A stretch of DNA of 9,097 nt from an uncultured Slackia sp. Lineage in GTDB: Bacteria > Actinomycetota > Coriobacteriia > Coriobacteriales > Eggerthellaceae. Below are positions 6,808 to 9,097 of this stretch, piece after piece. The stretch spans positions 1-9,097 of the forward strand of contig USLD01000042.1 of NCBI GenBank assembly GCA_900555495.1, read 5' to 3'. Position numbers and translations under genes: made by a program. Under the pieces are notes generated by a model. The model ran no database searches. It was given only the letters and a program-made list of their open reading frames with translations, and had not been told where the DNA came from. Every line of letters begins with the position of its first letter. The stretch's first letter is position 1.

Positions 6808-7386
6808 GTGGGAATCTACGAAGACAGCGAGACGTACACGCCGTTCAACGAGCAGGAGGCGGTGGACAAGCGCACGATCATGGCCGCCCTCGAAAGCGGC
6901 GGCGCTTGCTTCGATCGCAGCGCCCAAGCGCATATGACCTGCTCGGTCTGGACCGTCGATGCGGCCATGGAGCAGACCCTTTTCGTCTATCACGACATCT
7001 ACGATTCCTGGTCATGGATCGGCGGCCATGCCGATGGCGAACACGACCTCGCCTCCGTGGCCCTGCGCGAGCTCGAGGAAGAAACGGGCGTCGCAGGCGC
7101 GCGAATCGTGCCATGCTGCGGAAGCGACATCCTTTCGCTGGAGACGCTCACCGTGGACGGCCATGAGAAACACGGCGTCTACGTGAGCTCGCATCTGCAC
7201 CTCAACGTGACCTATCTGACCGTCGCCGACCCAGCCGAGCCGCTGCGCTGCGCGCCGGGAGAAAACAGCGCCGTGGCCTGGATGCCGATGGACGAAGCCC
7301 TGGCTCGCTCGACCGAGCCGTGGATGCGCGACCGCATCTATCGCAAGATCGTCGCCAAGCTGGCCGCCGCACGACGCGACGCATAG
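6808..7386 (+). CDS. Nudix hydrolase
   Basis: 192 residues. Nudix enzymes hydrolyse nucleoside diphosphates linked to another moiety (modified nucleotides, nucleotide sugars, and so on) with Mg2+. The signature is GGHADGEHDLASVALREL followed by EEETGV, matching the Nudix box core REUxEExGU. The first glutamate of the strict pattern is offset by one position, a variant I recall from the GGHADG subgroup. Upstream, TCSVWTVD and TLFVYHDIYDSWSWIGG form the usual beta strands. The substrate cannot be read from sequence. The GTG start at 6808 is immediately after the TAA of the membrane-protein gene, with AAAAAGGA ending at 6800 as ribosome-binding site. The two genes are therefore almost certainly co-transcribed and probably translationally coupled. 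The terminator at 7429-7456 follows. Confidence 0.92.
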   Translation: MGIYEDSETYTPFNEQEAVDKRTIMAALESGGACFDRSAQAHMTCSVWTVDAAMEQTLFVYHDIYDSWSWIGGHADGEHDLASVALRELEEETGVAGARIVPCCGSDILSLETLTVDGHEKHGVYVSSHLHLNVTYLTVADPAEPLRCAPGENSAVAWMPMDEALARSTEPWMRDRIYRKIVAKLAAARRDA

Positions 7387-7426
7387 GCCGACGGCCTCGA
7401 GCGCCGCGAATCCGCCTTTGGAAAGC

Positions 7427-7456
7427 AAAAAGCCCGCCTCTTGCGAGACGGGCTTT
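7427..7456 (-). terminator. Terminator of rpmE, shared with the convergent Nudix gene
   Basis: A 12-bp stem (7429-7440 with 7445-7456) with a tight loop GCAA on the minus strand. In minus-strand RNA all positions pair, including one G-U, and five U follow (7431-7427). On the plus strand the same hairpin has one C-A mismatch and a poor T tract (TTTGCATT), so it is best assigned to rpmE but may also stop the Nudix transcript. Confidence 0.85.
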
Positions 7457-7479
7457 GCATTCACGCGATGTATGCGCCG

Positions 7480-7923
7480 TTACTCGGCAGCATTCTCCTC
7501 CGCGGGAGCCTCGGCGGCCTCGACGGCCTCCTCAGCAGGAGCGGCAGCCTCTTCGGCAGCAGCCTTGGCGGCAGCGGCCTCGGCCTTCTTGGCGTACTCG
7601 GCGGCACGGGCGGCCTTCTCGGCGGCCTTGGCCTCGCGCTCGGCCTTCTTCTTGGCCTCGAGCTCGGCGGCGGCAGCAGCCTTGGCAGCCTTCTTGGCGG
7701 CCTCGCGCTCGGCGACGGCGGCGGAAGCGGAACCGAACTTGTCAGCGAAGCGCTGGACGCGTCCGCCGGTGTCGATCAGCTTCTGGGTGCCGGTGAAGAA
7801 CGGATGGCACGCGTTGCAGATGTCGATCTTCAGCTCGGGCTTGGTGGAGCGGGTAACGAAGGTGTTACCGCAGGTGCACTTGACGGTGCAGTCCATGTAT
7901 TCGGGATGGATACCCTGCTTCAT
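7480..7923 (-). CDS. rpmE: 50S ribosomal protein bL31 with long Ala/Glu/Lys-rich C-terminal extension
   Basis: Component of the large ribosomal subunit; in other bacteria it bridges the 50S central protuberance to the 30S head. Residues 1-63 are a standard bL31: MKQGIHPEYMDC, CTCGNTF, RSTKPEL, ICNACHPFFTGTQKLIDTGG and RVQRFADKF. Cys16, Cys18, Cys36 and Cys39 are the zinc ligands of the C+ (zinc-binding) form. The family normally ends near residue 70. Here about 84 further residues follow, half of them alanine, with alternating Lys/Arg and Glu that should form a long charged helix, turning lysine-free and acidic in the last 25 or so residues. The stop codon is TAA. The start at 7923 has a clear AAGGAG (7937-7932). 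The gene is single, with its own structured leader and terminator, and diverges from acpP. Confidence 0.95.
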   Translation of the reverse strand: MKQGIHPEYMDCTVKCTCGNTFVTRSTKPELKIDICNACHPFFTGTQKLIDTGGRVQRFADKFGSASAAVAEREAAKKAAKAAAAAELEAKKKAEREAKAAEKAARAAEYAKKAEAAAAKAAAEEAAAPAEEAVEAAEAPAEENAAE

Positions 7924-7945
7924 GTTGGTTTCTCCTTTTCAGGCG

Positions 7946-7978
7946 CCTTGGTTTCCGACCAAGACTAGACAGCCTTGG
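7946..7978 (-). promoter_or_regulatory. Structured rpmE leader with mutually exclusive hairpins (candidate L31 autoregulatory leader)
   Basis: In the minus-strand leader CCAAGG (7978-7973) can pair with CTTGG (7963-7959), and the same CTTGG can instead pair with CCAAG (7951-7947) across a short loop. The second hairpin ends 8-9 bases before the ribosome-binding site. Leaders bound by ribosomal protein L31 are described in actinobacterial groups, and I recall a Coriobacteria class. This element is in the right place, but I cannot confirm a covariance-model match. Confidence 0.5.
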
Positions 7979-7984
7979 CATCTT

Positions 7985-7993
7985 ATCACACAA
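7985..7993 (-). promoter_or_regulatory. Possible extended -10 promoter of rpmE
   Basis: On the minus strand TGATAAGAT provides an extended -10 (TGn) plus a 4/6 match to TATAAT, lying just upstream of the hairpin leader and about 60 bases before the start codon. There is no convincing -35 at the right distance. Tentative. Confidence 0.35.
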
Positions 7994-8089
7994 GGCCACG
8001 CCGATGGAAGGATCGTTTATGGAGATTCGCCGATCGCGCAGCATTCATGCAGGCGGCGCGGCGCGGCGCACGCCGCCGCCCAAATGGAC

Positions 8090-8095
8090 TAGAAT
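8090..8095 (+). promoter_or_regulatory. Possible -10 element for acpP
   Basis: TAGAAT matches the -10 consensus at 5/6 and lies about 100 bases upstream of the acpP start codon, in an AT-richer spot within a GC-rich spacer. The region 17 bases upstream does not resemble TTGACA. Tentative. The rest of the 7979-8198 spacer shows no other feature I can support. Confidence 0.35.
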
Positions 8096-8198
8096 ACCGA
8101 TATCGACGAGGGCCTGCGCCGACGCAGGCGCTCGTATCGCAGGCGCCCCATCCGCATGCGGGCGAAACGCGCTTCGCGCGACCGACGAAAGGCCGGCC

Positions 8199-8417
8199 AT
8201 GGCCACCATCGATACCATCAAAGACATCCTGAACGAAAAGCTCGACATCGACCCCGCCGACGTGACGGGCGAGTCCACCTTCGAGTCCCTCAACGTCGAC
8301 TCCCTCGACATGGTCGAGCTGGTCTGCGAGCTCGAGGACCGCTGCGACATCGATTTCGGCGAGCCCGAGGGCCTTGCCACCATCGACGAGCTCGTCGCCT
8401 ACGTCGACAGCCTCTAG
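8199..8417 (+). CDS. acpP: Acyl carrier protein
   Basis: 72-residue acidic four-helix carrier that holds growing acyl chains on a 4'-phosphopantetheine arm during fatty acid synthesis. The attachment site is Ser35 in NVDSLDMVELVCELED, the conserved D-S-L motif at the start of helix II. The N-terminus MATIDTIKDILNEKLDID and the C-terminus GLATIDELVAYVDSL fit the family, though the total length is slightly short compared with the usual 75-80. The start at 8199 is preceded by GAAAGG (8187-8192 region). The frame is open further upstream to 8004, but without ACP similarity or a ribosome-binding site. No fab genes flank it, so it is expressed alone, diverging from rpmE and ended by the hairpin at 8433. 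It could be a secondary carrier if another acpP exists in the genome, but the sequence looks like the standard one. Confidence 0.94.
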   Translation: MATIDTIKDILNEKLDIDPADVTGESTFESLNVDSLDMVELVCELEDRCDIDFGEPEGLATIDELVAYVDSL

Positions 8418-8432
8418 ACCGACCGAACCGCC

Positions 8433-8460
8433 GAAACGCCCGCCGATGTGCGGGCGTTTC
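8433..8460 (+). terminator. Intrinsic terminator of acpP
   Basis: A perfect 11-bp stem GAAACGCCCGC/GCGGGCGTTTC (8433-8443 with 8450-8460), loop CGATGT, begins 15 bases after the acpP stop. The trailing U run is short (GTTTCGT), so some readthrough into the malic enzyme gene is possible. Confidence 0.75.
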
Positions 8461-8588
8461 GTATGCCCGGGCGTCCATGCGCGCGGGCGAACACGAGACA
8501 AGCACGGCTCGCGGCCGCGGACCAGCCGCCGCGCCGGCCGACGAACGACCGCGCATGCGGGCGGCGCCCCATGCGAGAAAGGCACACC

Positions 8589-9097
<509 letters not shown>

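Noticed and set aside
7418..8092. Ala/Ser-rich plus-strand open frames opposite rpmE
   Set aside because: They are the reverse reading of the Ala/Glu/Lys repeat tail of bL31 and begin in its terminator.
8004..8198. N-terminal extension of the acyl carrier protein
   Set aside because: Arg/Ala-rich translation, no ACP similarity, and the ATG at 8199 has its own ribosome-binding site.

Overview
The window is a compact, GC-rich stretch of bacterial housekeeping genes. Actinobacterial-type codon use (strong G/C preference at third positions), the ArgR / PheST / bL31 / AcpP repertoire and a T-box ahead of pheS fit a member of the Coriobacteriia (Eggerthellaceae-like gut actinobacteria). This placement is an inference from gene content and protein style, not from a database search.

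Layout. At the left edge, the N-terminal two thirds of an arginine repressor (argR, minus strand) diverges from a glutamate-cysteine ligase family gene (616-1899, plus). The AT-richer spacer between them holds a good argR promoter and two ARG-box-like sequences. The ligase gene ends at a 14-bp terminator hairpin facing the end of the convergent pheST operon. In pheST (minus strand), pheS is intact (4501-5583), but the pheT reading frame is broken after codon 205, at about 3862. Upstream of pheS is a long non-coding leader of about 490 nt with the hallmarks of a T-box riboswitch: AGAGA-like and distal elements, phenylalanine TTC triplets where the specifier is expected, an AGTAGGC box, the TGGTACCGCG antiterminator bulge, and an overlapping terminator.

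Diverging from that leader is a two-gene plus-strand unit: a Pro/Gln-rich protein with two C-terminal membrane segments, whose stop codon directly abuts the GTG start of a Nudix hydrolase. A terminator shared with the convergent gene closes the unit. That convergent gene is rpmE (bL31), which carries an unusual Ala/Glu/Lys-rich tail of about 84 residues and a short structured leader. Diverging from rpmE is acpP (acyl carrier protein) with its own terminator, followed by the first 169 codons of a malic enzyme that runs off the right edge.

How the genes relate. pheS and pheT form one enzyme and are expected to be induced by uncharged tRNA-Phe through the T-box. ArgR probably represses its own promoter. 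The remaining genes are separate units (thiol ligase, Nudix, ribosomal protein, fatty-acid carrier, malate decarboxylation) with no obvious shared pathway. I found no mobile element, CRISPR array, tRNA or rRNA, and no clearly novel multi-gene system. The points most worth a second look are the pheT frameshift, the extra helix in the T-box leader, the bL31 tail and its leader, and the membrane-protein/Nudix pair.
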